DNA of 64,000 bases from Hyaloraphidium curvatum (taxonomy: Eukaryota > Monoblepharomycota > Hyaloraphidiomycetes > Hyaloraphidiales > Hyaloraphidiaceae), in assembly GCA_025558095.1 (NCBI GenBank), contig JAIVFI010000027.1, positions 434,001-498,000 of the forward strand. The letters run 5' to 3'. The notes beneath the pieces are model-generated. The model was not told the origin of the DNA. It saw only the letters and a program-made list of their open reading frames with translations, and did not search any database. Made by a program: the position numbers and the translations under genes. Of this stretch, positions 1-10,551 are shown in pieces. Position 1 is the stretch's first letter. Each line of letters begins with the position of its first letter.

Positions 1-189
1 GCCCTGCACATCCTCGCCGAGAACAGGATGCTGGCGGACCTGCGGCACTTCATGGACGGGAACCGCGGGCTGGACGGGCTGGTCGACTTCCTGGGGAAGC
101 ACAGGTGCAACGAGTTCTGCGCGGACCTGGGGCTGCCCGCGCTGCCGGCCGTTGACGAGCTCGTGGGACGGTACTCGGGACGGAAGTGA
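1..189 (+). CDS. C-terminal end of an unknown protein (partial)
   Basis: An open frame runs from the first base to a TGA at 187-189 and gives 62 residues, rich in Leu, Asp and Gly, with a Cys pair in the middle (HRCNEFCADLG). It is the 3' end of a gene that starts before the window. No family is recognised. The reading looks genuine because it is continuous and is followed at once by the convergent vWA gene, whose stop lies at 233. Confidence 0.5.
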   Translation, partial: ALHILAENRMLADLRHFMDGNRGLDGLVDFLGKHRCNEFCADLGLPALPAVDELVGRYSGRK

Positions 190-232
190 TCGCCGTGGAT
201 GTACTGCTCCTTGCAACAATGCCATCGTGGTG

Positions 233-1647
233 TTAGAACCCCGCGCTGCGCATGGACGACCGCGTCGCCGTCATGATCTTTTCCAGGAACTCGGCCTTGT
301 CGTCCGAATCCAGCGAGAGCACGTCGAACCTGCACGAGGGAAAGTGCCGCCGGAAGATGTTGTCGCGGACCTCCTTCTCGAACATCTCGGTGCACGGGTG
401 GCACTGTGTGTGGGGCGTGTTGCGGCCTGCGGTGAGGCGTCCCGGTGCCCCGGCCAGCGCCCGGCTGCCACCCACCCGCAGGAAATAAACGTCGATCTGC
501 TTGTTGACGATCTGGCGCACCACACCCTCCCAATCCTCGGGCCTGCGCCCGTTGGGATCCGCCTTGTCCGCGAACCGGTCCGTGTACTTCCCCCCGTGGA
601 ACCTCCTCCCGTGCGGCGGCGCGTCCGCGATGACCAGCATCACCCTGGCCCTGGCCTGCCAATCCAGCCCCGGCACCCTGCACAGCCCCCCCAGCATGTC
701 CTCCGCGACGTCGTCCCCGCCGGACGCCCTGACGGAGAGGATGCGCTCGCGCAGGTACTCGGGCGCCATGAACTCGACCACCTCGTACGAGGACTGGTCG
801 GCGTCCTTGGGCTCGAAGTCGCGGTAGCCCACGAAGGCGGTGCGGAGCTGCGTGTCGGGGTAGAGCGCGCGGATGCGGTCGAGGATCTCGGTGACGGTCT
901 CCTTGACCCTGTCAACTTGGGGGTGGCAGGGGATCAGCACGGGAGGTAGGGGCGGGTGTGGGGGGGACGCACTCCAGTGCTGCATGGAGCCGGTGCAGTC
1001 GATCACGAAGCAGATGTCGACGCTCTGCACGCGCTTGCGGGCCTGCTCGATGCCGGACATGTTGCCGCGGACTGCCCGGAGCAAATCGTTGGCGCGGTTG
1101 CTTTTCCTGGCGGTCAGCACGGGCGAGCGGGGGCGGGAAAAAGAGCCCACTTGATCTCTGCGGGCTTCTCGGGCATGGCGTACGCGGGGGCGGCCGGATG
1201 GACGTTGCCGTAGGCGGCTCCGGCGGGGAAGGCCGGCACGGCGACGTCGCGGTACTGCGGGGCGGGCTGGTATGCCGCGGCCGGGGCCGGGTTGAACGAC
1301 GGCGGGAGGGGGGCAGCGGGAGCGTAGGCGGCCGGCGACGGCACGGGTGCGGGCTGGGGTGCCGGGCGGGCGTAGGCGTCGGGCGGGGGGACCGCGGTGT
1401 TTGCGGGGTAGCTCGTCGGGTAGGCCGCGGTGTACTCGTACGACGGCGGCGGTGAGATGGGCGGCTGTGGGTCGGCAGCGGGGCTGCGTCCGCGGGGCAC
1501 GTCCATCGTGGGGAAGGCGAGCGTGGCGGCCGAGTCGGGCATCGCGGGCGGCGTCGCGGCGATGTCGCCCGTCGCCGATCGCTGTGCGGCGCGCGCCTTG
1601 AGCGCGGCCAGCTTGGCGGCGAGGGCGTCGGACGGCTGCCGCTCCAT
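233..1647 (-). CDS. von Willebrand factor A domain protein
   Basis: Exons on the minus strand are 1647-1151, 1106-973 and 915-233, giving 437 residues. The two introns are 44 nt (1107-1150) and 57 nt (916-972), and splicing keeps the frame. The first ~165 residues are Pro/Ala/Tyr-rich and probably disordered. The C-terminal half is a vWA domain: strand 1 and the metal site read VDICFVIDCTGSMQHW, a D-x-T-x-S version of the MIDAS motif, followed by the amphipathic helix IDRVKETVTEIL. The fold resembles the vWA part of Dictyostelium VwkA-type proteins, but no alpha-kinase domain follows; the chain stops about 240 residues after the MIDAS. A role in metal-dependent protein binding is expected from the family. 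The start lies 95 bp from the divergent gene at 1743, so both probably share a promoter. Confidence 0.8.
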
Positions 1648-1742
1648 CGCGGGAGGGGGTTGCGTTGAGAGGGGTGTCGCAGAGCGGGTGCCTGGTGGCG
1701 GCTGGAGCGCGTGATGACTGCGACGCCCCCGTTGCGGCCTTG

Positions 1743-3687
1743 ATGGCCAGCTGTGCGTTCTGCGCGGGCGGGCGGTCGGCCGCGCGGTACCTGGAGGATC
1801 GGCGCGCGGCGCTGGGCGCGGCGGGGCGCGCGGTGGCCGCGCCGGGCGGGCGGGAGGCCGACGCCGACGGCCCCACGCTGCTGCCCTTCGGGAACGCGGA
1901 CGACCGCGGCGCGTTCGCGGCGGCGCTCTCTCAGCTGCTGCCGGCGGGGGCGGCTGGGGCGGGCCCGCCCGACGCGGGGTCCGCCGTCGACGCGGCCCTG
2001 CGCGCCGTCCACGCCGTGCGCGACTGGCTGCCCGCCGGCGACGCCGCCGCGGTCGGCCTGCGCCTCCGACTGTGGGCCGCCGCGGAGTTCTACCCCGTCT
2101 ACGACGTGCCCGACGTGGCAAGCACCTTCCACACGCCGCTGTGGGCAAAGGACGTGGCAGACGACGCATTCGTGGCCCGCTGCCGCCGCGCCCGCGTGTG
2201 GGACGAGCGCACCTACGCCCGCGTCGCCGCCGCGTTCCCGCACGCCGCACCGGATCCCGCGGAGGAGCTGCGCCGCGAGGCTTCGACGGCCGCGGCCGAG
2301 GCCAAGGGCCGCGCAGTGCCCCGCGGCCATCCGCTGCGCACGGCCCTGGATGCCGTCGCGAGCCTGCCGCCCGCGGACCGCGTCGCATCGTGCCTGGTCG
2401 GCAGGCTGGTCTCTCTCTTGCAAGGTGCGTTGCCTGGTGCCATTGCTTCTGTTGGGCCACGGTGCCCCCGCCATCACATGATGCACAAGCTCATATTGAT
2501 CCCTGCCTTCGCCCCTGAAACTTGCAGAGTCGCGGATGCCGTCGCTCGAGGAGCAGCAGCGCGAGGCACACGCCGATGCCCGCACGCTCAGCAATGACAA
2601 GGCACCGGCCCAGAACGGCTTTGCCCAGCGCGGCCTGCCCGCCGAGGCCGCGCAGAGGCTCGCCTCGGTCTGCTGCGCCGTCACCCGCGCAATCGCCGCC
2701 TGCATCGCGCGCAACCGGGCCGCCCCCGCCGCCCTGTACGACGGGCTGGGCACCGCGGCCACGCTGCTGCGCACCTTCCCCTCGTACCCGCTCTGTGCCG
2801 GCTTCGTCGCCGCCCTCGCCGACCCCGACTTTGTCTCTGCCCTGGCCGCCTCGGCATGCGACGAATCGGCCCCCGCACCGCATGCCCTCGCGGCGCTCGA
2901 CCTCCTGGCCAAGCTCGTCCCGGACCTGTGCAAGCTCGACGGGATCACACTCCCCGACTTTTCCACCGTCCGCTCCGCCACCGAGCGCGCCGTCCGCGCC
3001 GCCCTCCTCCCCCGCGCCTGCGCCCTCGCCTCCCGCGCCGCCTCCCTCGGCCCCGGCGCAGCCCGCACGGCCGCCGCGGACCTCGCTGCCGTCCTCACGG
3101 CGATCGGCGCAGCCGACGTCGCCTGGGACGCCGCCGAATCCCTCCGCTCCTCCCCCCTCCTCCCCCCCTCGGACGCCGCCCTGGCCGCCCGCCCCCTCGA
3201 AGGCCGCGACGCCTCCCCCGCGCTCCTTGCCCCCCGAGCCTCCCGCATCGGCCGCGCCGGCGCACCCTGCGCCTGCGCATCCGCCGCCCGCGACCCCCGC
3301 CGATCGGCCGTCTGCCACGCGTGCGCGGATCCCCGCCCCCCGATCGGACCCAAGGGCGGCCCGCGCCGCGCGCTGGGGATGCTCGTCGCCCCCGGCCCGC
3401 CCCGCTCCTGGCGCGCCGTCCACGATCCCGCCGAAGCCTCCCGCCTCTGGCTCGCGGAGCTCTCGGCCTCCGTCCCCGGCGACGACCCCGCGATCGAGCG
3501 CGCGTGGCGGGACTGCATGCGCCGCCTGGCCGAGGACGACGCGTTCAGGGCCGCGCCGGGGGTGCCGCGGGCCGTGAGGGAGGCGGCGGAGGGCAAGGGG
3601 GGGCAGGGGGACGCGGTGGTGGAGGAGGAGACCGCGGTGGCGATCGGGAGGCTGATCGGGAACGTGGAGATCGCGGAGGGGGCGTAG
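1743..3687 (+). CDS. Unknown Ala-rich helical protein
   Basis: Exons 1743-2424 and 2528-3687 join across a 103-nt GT-AG intron in frame, giving 613 residues. The start chosen is the ATG that gives MASCAFCAGG; an in-frame upstream ATG at 1665 would leave only 17 bp to the divergent gene. The product is Ala-rich and predicted mostly helical, with Cys pairs near the N terminus (CAFC) and around residues 480-500 (CACA...CHAC) that could bind metal. The helical stretches may form repeats. I recognise no family and assign no function. The Cys-rich insert lies in a stretch of low-complexity Ala/Arg/Pro composition, so a further small intron there cannot be excluded. Confidence 0.55.
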
Positions 3688-4449
3688 CGGGAGGCGGCTT
3701 GTTATCCGCGCGGACGGACCGTACAAGCACCACAACCAACACACACGGTTCCTCTAGGAGTGCGCATCGCGTTTCCCTCGAAGTGGATTGTGCGCGCTGA
3801 AGAGTTAAATTGTGGATTGCTGCGTGATAGGCGGACGGTGAAAAGTTGTGTTCCGCGGGAAGACTGGCTGGCCACCATGATGTTTTGGTTCACTAATCCA
3901 GTGAAGATGAGGAATTCTCCCATAAAGTTAGCGGTTCCAGGGAAAGCGACGTTAGCCGTGGGCTGTGACTGCCTAGTAGGCACTTCGCATGGTGCGAGTG
4001 CAAGTCGTGCCGATCCCCCCGCACGTGGGACGACGGGCAGCCGGCCTCGCCGCCGCCGCTGGATGCCATCAGGCAGAAGGGCGAGGTGCACGCTCGTACC
4101 GTACCGCAGTCGTCGAAGCCACCACGCGCCAGCCTTGACACCGCGCCGCAGAACCGAAAAAAGCTCACCTGAGGAGGCGGGTTCCCCGCAGGAGGGCCAA
4201 AACCGTTAGTAGGCCCGCCGAAGGGCCGTTGCCGAGAGGGATCATGAGGAGGAAGGCGGCGGCGCGGTGAGTAAAGTGCTTGAGGCGGGGCTGGCGCGAG
4301 GCGGCGGCGACGACGGCGGCAGGTAGAGTGGATGGATCGAGGGAGCGAGCGTCGCCACTGACGTCATTCAGGCTTGCTGTGCGCTTCTATGGAAGGGCGG
4401 GTGCTTCCACGGAACGGCCGACTGCCCGCACACCCTCTCCCGCCCCGCG
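3688..4449. other. Intergenic, no gene seen
   Basis: This 762-bp gap lies between the unknown protein and the epoxide-hydrolase-like gene. Open frames on both strands are short, lack motifs and have no credible splice partners. A GCGGG/CCCCGC inverted repeat occurs near 4177-4192. It presumably contains a terminator for the left gene and the promoter of the right gene. Confidence 0.5.
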
Positions 4450-5785
4450 ATGCCACCGGCCAAGGACATTGCCGTCGCGGAGCACACCTTCACGGGACCT
4501 CCGCGCGATGGACACGGCGGGCACACGACCTACTACCTCGCCTCCGGCCCCGAAAGGGGCACCCCCGTTATCATGGTCCACGGCTGGCCCGAGAGGGCCG
4601 TCTCGTGGCGGCACGTCATGCCCGTCCTCGCCGGGCTGGGATTCCGCTGCTACGCGCCCGACATGCGCGGGTACGGGAGGAGCTCGGTGTACGCGGGGCA
4701 GGAAGACTACCGCATGGAACTGGTCGTGAAGGACCTGCTGGAGCTTGCGGACCACGTCGGAGCGAGGAAGGCCGTTTGGAGTGGGTCTGTTTATTGTCTC
4801 GGCGCGCGACCAAAGGTTCACATCGGCCATCGAGCAGTCGGTCACGATTTTGGGTCGCCTGCGGTTGGTGCCCTCGTCCAGCACCACCCCGAGAGAGTCC
4901 ATGGAGCTGTTTTCTTGTGTGTGCCCTACTATGCCAAAGGTCGGGTGCCTTCACCCGCTCTTGGCCTACTTCGATATCTTTCTGACTTTGGAACAGGATT
5001 CATTCCCCAGAACTTCCTGCCTTTTGTGGACCGCAGCATGTATCCGGAGAACAAGTTCCCGTGGGGCCAATGGGACTACATCAAGTTCTACCAGATTGAT
5101 TCCGGCTCCAGCGAGCGGCTTTTCGACAAGGACGTGGAGCGGACCTTCAAGATTCTTTTCCGAGCCGGCGACCCGACGGCAAAGGGCAAACGCTCGGGGA
5201 CAGCTACCATCTGCAACGACGGAGGATGGTTTGGCGGCGCATCTGAGGTGCCAAACGTCCCGATTGACAAGAGGGTAATCACCGAGGATGATCTGAAGGT
5301 CTACGTGGACGGCATGCGCAAGAACGGCTTCTTCGGGGCCAACAGTTGGTACGTTTGCTCGGCCGTAATCCAACCCTTATATTCATCTGCCTCACCGCGC
5401 ATCGGCCGGTAGGTACAGGAACTTTGACCACTGCGGGGAGTACGCAGCAAAGGCGCCCAACAACGGTACCCTCGAGTTCCCCGTGATGTTCATCCATGCC
5501 CGCTACGATTGGGCCTGCGAAGCGATCGAGAGCCACTTGGCCGATCCCATGCGCGAGAGTTGCAAGGATCTCACAGAGTTCGTCGTGGATGCGGGGCACT
5601 GGTGGGCTCCGCTCCATGCCGAGCGGGCCACGACGCGCGAGGCTGATCGCCCGCTGCTTGCTTGCAGGGTGGCCCAGGAGAAGCCGGCGCAGACGGCGGC
5701 TGCGATTGCGCAGTGGCTCGCGAGGAAGCTACCCACGGTGTGGAACAGGGACGGCCTGGAGGAAATCACAAGGAGTAAGCTGTAG
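4450..5785 (+). CDS. Alpha/beta hydrolase, epoxide-hydrolase type
   Basis: Exons 4450-4780, 4838-5348, 5413-5601 and 5668-5785 give 382 residues; introns are 57, 64 and 66 nt. Each junction restores a family motif: AVWIGHDFGSP across intron 1, NSWYRNFDH across intron 2 and DAGHWVAQEKP across intron 3. HGWPE is the oxyanion-hole motif, the Asp of GHDFGSP is the expected nucleophile, and the His of AGHWVAQEKP completes the triad. A lid region with several Tyr lies between. Soluble epoxide hydrolases open epoxides to diols through an alkyl-enzyme ester; haloalkane dehalogenases share this fold. The HGxP motif favours epoxide hydrolase. There is no obvious signal peptide, so a cytosolic or peroxisomal location is likely. 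Confidence 0.87.
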
Positions 5786-6249
5786 CACGGTGCTGAATGC
5801 GATAAAGTCCCGGCCGCCGCACACCGAGCTTGGAAAGCGTGGCCCGCCTTGTGCACCACGGCACCGCGCACCGCGCTTACATGATGGCGACATACATCGC
5901 TGGACTCTCCTTTCGCAATCGGCTAGCAGAGCAAGCTCTTTTGAAAGGGTGGCGTCATCTGGCGGTCAAGGAAGGGGTAAGTAACACGCGAGTAGGCATG
6001 AGCGCGACAAGGGGTTCGAGTCGAAAGATCGATCTGCATCAACTCGGTGGCCTTGTACCAGCCGGCCCGTGGCTCATAGACGTGGCTTGGCTCTGTTAGG
6101 GGACACCGACGAGGGACGCCGCAATTCAAGGGACCGATCCCCCAAACCTCGTTCGCCTGGGTGCGCTGTTCCAGCGTACGCGGACGAGCGGCGACTGCAC
6201 CAAACCTCATTGCTTCGTTCCCCGCCCCCGCCCCCCCCCTTAACGAGCG
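5786..6249. other. Intergenic, no gene seen
   Basis: This 464-bp spacer between two plus-strand genes holds only short open frames without motifs. A run of C just before 6250 (about 6225-6240) precedes the next start codon. It probably acts as promoter and 5' leader. Confidence 0.45.
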
Positions 6250-6873
6250 ATGGGCCTCCGCCGCGCCCTTCTCGCCGCGCTGCTCGGCCTCGCGCTGTGC
6301 GCTGCCCCGTCGGCCGCGCAGGACTCGGTGGCCGCGGTGCGCGGCGCCCTCGGCGACGCCACCTATTCGCTGGTGTGGCTACAGCTCGCAACCTACGCCT
6401 ACGTCAACCAAAGCAAGTCGGGCATTTCGGACGTCTCCAAGGTGCTGCCGCAGAAGGTGCGACTCCGGATCCCGCAGCAGACGCCTTTCCTGACTCCCGT
6501 GGACAGCTCGCGACTCTCCCCGCCATCCCCCTGCCGTCGGCCAAAGGTCCTCTGCCGTTGCCACTGCCCGCGGATCAGACCCTCCCTGGCGTGTTCCAGC
6601 TCGAGTGGGGTCCCGCCTATTCGGGCGCCAACCTCATCTACGCGGTTTCGTACAAGACGAAGGAAGCCGGATTGACGGCCACAACGGAGGGCAGAGCAGC
6701 CGCCATCGGGATCAGCACTTTCTCAACGCGGCACTCCGCTTCGGGGCGTCGGAGATTAGGCGTCCACGTCGCAATATGCGGCCGCGCTGTGGAGCACTTC
6801 GCTCCGCCCCAATGCGCTGAACTTCATGCCCGTCGATGTTTATCGAGTGCTTCAACGAGAATCACATTTGTAG
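6250..6873 (+). CDS. Small predicted secreted protein
   Basis: The first exon, 6250-6456, begins with a clear signal peptide (MGLRRALLAALLGLALCAAP, likely cleaved before QDSVAA). A 50-nt intron at 6457-6506 (GTGCGA...CCTGACTC...ACAG) joins in frame to 6507, giving a Pro/Leu-rich stretch and then a region with Trp and Tyr. I tentatively place a second intron at 6645-6759 and the last exon at 6760-6873, giving 152 residues ending in VLQRESHL. The first intron is well supported; the second is not, and the middle exon may read on differently. The last exon overlaps the end of the minus-strand frame at 6852 by 22 bp. Function unknown. Confidence 0.5.
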
Positions 6874-7545
6874 TATCGCTCTACAAACACCTTGTTGGTC
6901 GTGTCCCACCAGTAACCCTCGCCGCGCATCCTGCACCTCTCACAGCATCCATCCCTCATCACCCTGCCCCAGTGCGCCTTCTGCATCACCCACTTGTTGT
7001 TAAAGAGGATAGTGATGGCCCTGAAGGCCCCACGAGGAGCATGCAGCGGCTCGGATCCGTGGACAACGTCCTGGAACGGGCCGCCGACGATTGTGCGAGA
7101 AGCCAGATCGGCCACGACTCCGTACTCGGCAAGAATCAGCCCGCAGCCCTGGGGGGCCAAGCCTTCCGGAGACCTTTTGTGCATGTTGAGGTATGAAGAG
7201 AGGTGATCAGCGTAGTTGTCGTCGTCCAAGTGATAGTAGACGTGCGAAGGTACAGGACGTCTGACATTCGGACAAGGGTATTTTCATTTTCGGTTCGGAG
7301 GCGTGGAGGCGTCGGTCCTCGCGATCGACTTTCGTCGGAAAAGATGCCGCGCTCGCGCGCTCTTGCAGCCAGAGTGTGGCATTCGACAAGGTGCAGCTCG
7401 CCGCCCGTGAGCAGGTTGCGGAACTGGTCCTCGGACAAGACATCCAGGACGTCCGGGCCGCCGGCGGGGAGCGGCGCCCCATCCAAATCTTCCCGAGGCC
7501 TAGCACGCTTCGGCATGCCCGGGTTCAGCGCATGGCGCTGTCCCA
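6852..7545 (-). pseudogene. Unresolved or broken gene
   Basis: Two coding-like stretches lie in different frames. The upstream one starts at an ATG near 7516 (MPKRARPREDL...) and reads to about 7330. The downstream one runs from about 7240 to a TAA-type stop region at 6852-6854 and contains Trp, Tyr and a CCERC motif, ending in VERYYKCDSR. Only one acceptor AG lies between them and no donor gives the required phase, so either an intron was missed or the gene carries frameshifts. No family is recognised. It lies beside an ABCG remnant, so decay is plausible. Confidence 0.35.
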
Positions 7546-7870
7546 ATTCGAGGGCTCAGAGGGTTCCATTGTGATCGCCGACTCCGTGCGATCGATCAGA
7601 GGTGACAGCTTCAGCAGTCTTCCCTACAGAACAACGCCATAGATTCCGAAAACGATCCAGCGTCCACCGCGGGCGCGAGATGTGAGGTTGCCGCATGCAA
7701 GCGGGGGGTCAGCGCCCCTGCTGATGCGACTGCACGCACTTCCCAGGCAGAGTCCGCCGGCCAAACACCTACGGGAGCTTCTACGGGTTACTTTGAGCCG
7801 TGTGCGGCCGTCGGACCCGTCTTTGGATGTGCATGACGCCGCCAGAATCATTGGCTTCGGGACTGCGTTC

Positions 7871-8113
7871 CTAGGGACGTTGAGGACGCTCGGGGACTTT
7901 TGGCTGGCGGACCATTTCCGGCGTGCAACGGCCGTCCCGGAGGCAATGAGGCATCGCGGGGCCATGGAACCGCTTCAGACAAACTATGAGTTGCCATAGG
8001 AAGCGCGGAATGGCCAGGAGATAGCCGAGCGGCGAGTTGACGATGCCACCAGGTGTCAGATACGGGAGCCACATCGCCGGTCGTTCCGTTCTAGCTTCAT
8101 CCATTCTGACCAT
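7871..8113 (-). CDS. Possible small hydrophobic protein
   Basis: An ATG-initiated frame of 80 residues has one hydrophobic segment (PLGYLLAIPRFLWQLIVC) followed by a basic, Pro-rich tail. The arrangement recalls small single-pass membrane proteins, but nothing identifies a family and the reading could be chance in a GC-rich spacer. Confidence 0.2.
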   Translation of the reverse strand: MVRMDEARTERPAMWLPYLTPGGIVNSPLGYLLAIPRFLWQLIVCLKRFHGPAMPHCLRDGRCTPEMVRQPKVPERPQRP

Positions 8114-8205
8114 GGATATCGGCTTTTCTGACGCTACAGGCTATCTCTGGCCCGCCGGAGAGCGCGAAACCAATCCGTGACCTCCGTCCGACCCCTAGCA
8201 GGCTG

Positions 8206-8340
8206 GAAGCTCCGTCGCCATCCCTCACCTACAAGGATGCTCCGGTTCAGTGCAGGGCTCCAGCTGCCGGCCAATTGGAGCACCGCACAGCACAAGCAGC
8301 GCATCGCCGACGTGCTCGAGGTCATGGGCCTCGGCTACTG
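8206..8340 (+). pseudogene. ABCG transporter remnant, 5' piece
   Basis: The frame ending at the retrotransposon boundary reads MLRFSAGLQLPAN...ADVLEVMGLGYC, matching the segment of ABCG half-transporters between Walker A and the signature motif. A one-base frame change is visible just before the Met (SLTYKD in one frame, MLRFSAG in the next). No Walker A lies upstream, so the gene is truncated as well as split. Removing the element and one ACTG copy joins this piece in frame to 16806. Confidence 0.75.
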
Positions 8341-8804
8341 TGTGGAGGTCCGGGCCATCTTTCTTACATATTTTTCGTACTTTGTTGGGGAAATAGTCGT
8401 TTGTCGTAACCCGCAGAGGACCTGATCCCGATCTGATCCCGATCTGATCCCGGCGAGATCCCGGAAAGATCCCGGTCTGATCCCGATCTAATCCCGAGCG
8501 CGGGTATAAAAGGCCCATCGAATGTACTGCCAAAGTGTGTGTGTGCGCGACCACTACAGTTCGTCAGTGTTTTCATTCGTCCTCGCCGTGCGGAATTCCT
8601 CCCTCGCCGAGGTCCGAGTCCGTCAAGTCCGACCCTTCTGAGACGTCCCTCGGGAGACAAGTCTCCCTCAAGCGAATCTCTATCGAAGCTAAGTCAAACC
8701 CCGGCTGCTACTAACTCTACATCGGGCCTTTCGAGACGTGTGAGATTGAACCGTTTGTGCGGCGGGTTAAAGCGCTAGGCCCGGCTTTGACCCGGTCCGT
8801 CACA
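8341..8804 (+). repeat. 5' LTR
   Basis: This is the left copy of the 464-bp repeat. It contains seven 11-bp GATCCCG units at 8424-8500 directly followed by TATAAAA at about 8505, which should be the core promoter. It differs from the right LTR at the TATA box (T versus C), in the GTGTGT run near 8536 and near 8789 (TTTGA versus TTTTA). Confidence 0.95.
8424..8500 (+). promoter_or_regulatory. Seven tandem 11-bp units upstream of the LTR TATA box
   Basis: The unit GATCCCGATCT and variants occur seven times with an exact 11-bp period; the core ATCCCG is kept in all seven and only the last four bases drift. The array ends about 5 bp before TATAAAA. The spacing near one helical turn suggests stacked binding sites for an activator or a silencing factor. 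The same array is in the 3' LTR at 16425-16501. Confidence 0.7.
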
Positions 8805-8805
8805 C

Positions 8806-8818
8806 TGGTCCGACCTCC
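8806..8818 (+). other. Primer-binding site
   Basis: TGGTCCGACCTCC begins one base after the 5' LTR. Its complement ends in CCA, as expected for the 3' end of a tRNA primer with acceptor 3' strand GGAGGTCGGA. The tRNA species cannot be named from this window. Confidence 0.75.
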
Positions 8819-9021
8819 GTGATCTTCCTTACAGGTCTCACACTTGGAATCACAGGTAACGTTCTTAGGTCCAGTCCACTTCATTGGCCATCGACGGCCA
8901 TCCTCAAGTCAACGCCTGTCGCCTACACAAGCGACAGCGAAGTCAACCGACGCCCTTCTTCGGCCGTCCGTGAAAGTACAATCCCAGGTCGTCCGTCCGT
9001 TCCCCAGGCAAGCAACGTATA

Positions 9022-10551
9022 ATGGAGGGAGCCCAAGCCGCGCCCGAAGCTAACCAGCCGCAGCAAATCCAGCAGGGGGAAGTCCCGCAGGGTGACCCCC
9101 CGCTCGTCGGACCCGCGGACCCGAATCCCGCTCCTGGCCAGCCGGCAATCCAGGCCGCTCAGGCTTTCATCCAGGAAATAGGTCAGGCCGCCAACGAAGT
9201 CGCACAGATGGCTTTGCAGGTAGCGGCCCAGCAGGCCCAGCAGCAGCAGCCTCAGGCGCCTGCCGGTCCGGGCATGCTGCCGCCTCAGCAGTTCGTCGAA
9301 GCCGTCCGCGCTATCGTTGGCGTGCCCCACGAAGAAGCTGTTCTCCCGGCGGATCGCCAGGGATCGGCTAGGCTGCCCGCTCAGCTCCTTCCGGCCCAGA
9401 TCCAGCCCTTCGATCAGGAAAGGCAGGACCCGGAGGACTTCTTCCGCGACCTCACTACCGTGCTCACCGCTTTCGGCGCCATCAACAACTTGGTCAGGGT
9501 CTTCCCGGTCTTCCTTGGTCCGCTCCCGCGGGCCATGTGGCAGAATATGATGACCCATCACACGGCCGAGCATCGTCCGCCCGACTACCCAGCAGCAAGC
9601 AACTATCCCCCGCAGAATCAAGCTGACGTGCTCACGTGGCTTCGCTACAACTTCGAGCCACGTGACGCTCCGGTCCACTACCGCCGGCACTTCTACACGA
9701 TCTCGATGAACGAGGACGAAACCCTCGACGCCTTCTTGGCGCGCGTGTCGCTCGCCGAGGCACGCTTCCTCTCGCATGCCGGTGACCAAGCTCCCATTAG
9801 GGAGGTGCAGGATTCTGTCTTCGGGCAGAACCTGTTGTTCGGGTTGCGTCCGGATCTCCGGGGCAAGGCTCTCGAGCTCCTCGGAGAATCGCCGATCAAC
9901 CGTTCTACGGTCACCAAAGTCATCGAGAAGATGAAGTCCGTCCTGCAGGCTTCCAAGCCTACGGTCTCGCACGACATCCGCTTCCTGGGTCAGCACTCAA
10001 TCGCCGAGATCCCGCAGCTGGTCGGTCAGAAATCGAGCAGCTCGTCAAAGGCCACCGACAAGGTCATCACGACCGAGGCGCTCATGGTAACGACCCAGGC
10101 CCTCGCCAAGCTTCTGGAACCGAAGGCTAAGCAGATTGAAGGCAAATCGCCTGACAAAGATGGGTTCCGTCCTCCGCCTCGCCGTTTCACCCCGTATGTT
10201 CCGCCCCGCAGGTTCCCTCCGGCTCCGACCCCTTCGACGGAGCTCGCCGAAATCAAGGAGCTCATCACTCGGATGGCACCCGGGCCCACGCAGAACGGCC
10301 TATGGCCCGATCCGCCGAGGCCCAGCGGCCCCATCCGGCGTGGTCCTCCCGAGCAGGATCGCCCGCAGCAAGATCGGCGTCCCTTTGCCTCCGGCTACCG
10401 CGATCTGAAGCGCCAGGTGCCTCGTCACTGCCACCTCTGTGGCATGGACGGGCACGTGCAGGACGATTGCTGGGAGCTAGAGAAGAATGCGAATCGGCGA
10501 CCGATCGGCTGGCGCTCGCGCCTCGGCACCTCCAACGGTTCAAAAAACTAG
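9022..10551 (+). CDS. gag: Gag polyprotein of the chromovirus
   Basis: This 509-residue frame starts with a Gln/Pro-rich segment, followed by a helical capsid-like retrotransposon Gag region around residues 130-290 and a basic Pro-rich linker. A zinc knuckle CHLCGMDGHVQDDC (C-x2-C-x4-H-x4-C) lies at about residues 471-484 and should bind the RNA genome. The frame ends in TAG directly after the slippery heptamer A AAA AAC at 10542-10548, so most ribosomes should make Gag alone and a minority shift into protease. Confidence 0.9.
   Translation: MEGAQAAPEANQPQQIQQGEVPQGDPPLVGPADPNPAPGQPAIQAAQAFIQEIGQAANEVAQMALQVAAQQAQQQQPQAPAGPGMLPPQQFVEAVRAIVGVPHEEAVLPADRQGSARLPAQLLPAQIQPFDQERQDPEDFFRDLTTVLTAFGAINNLVRVFPVFLGPLPRAMWQNMMTHHTAEHRPPDYPAASNYPPQNQADVLTWLRYNFEPRDAPVHYRRHFYTISMNEDETLDAFLARVSLAEARFLSHAGDQAPIREVQDSVFGQNLLFGLRPDLRGKALELLGESPINRSTVTKVIEKMKSVLQASKPTVSHDIRFLGQHSIAEIPQLVGQKSSSSSKATDKVITTEALMVTTQALAKLLEPKAKQIEGKSPDKDGFRPPPRRFTPYVPPRRFPPAPTPSTELAEIKELITRMAPGPTQNGLWPDPPRPSGPIRRGPPEQDRPQQDRRPFASGYRDLKRQVPRHCHLCGMDGHVQDDCWELEKNANRRPIGWRSRLGTSNGSKN

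Noticed and set aside
912-3596. Very long minus-strand frames opposite the plus-strand gene at 1743-3687
   Set aside because: They mirror a GC-rich gene with Arg/Ala/Pro-rich shadow composition and no motif; the plus-strand reading has lower-complexity helical content and a clean intron.
8177-8425. 82-residue plus-strand ORF ending inside the 5' LTR
   Set aside because: Its C-terminal part reads into the LTR; only the ABCG-derived portion up to 8340 is meaningful.
8364-8660. 98-residue minus-strand ORF found in both LTRs
   Set aside because: It arises from the 11-bp tandem array (RSGSDRD-like repeats) and is not gene-like.
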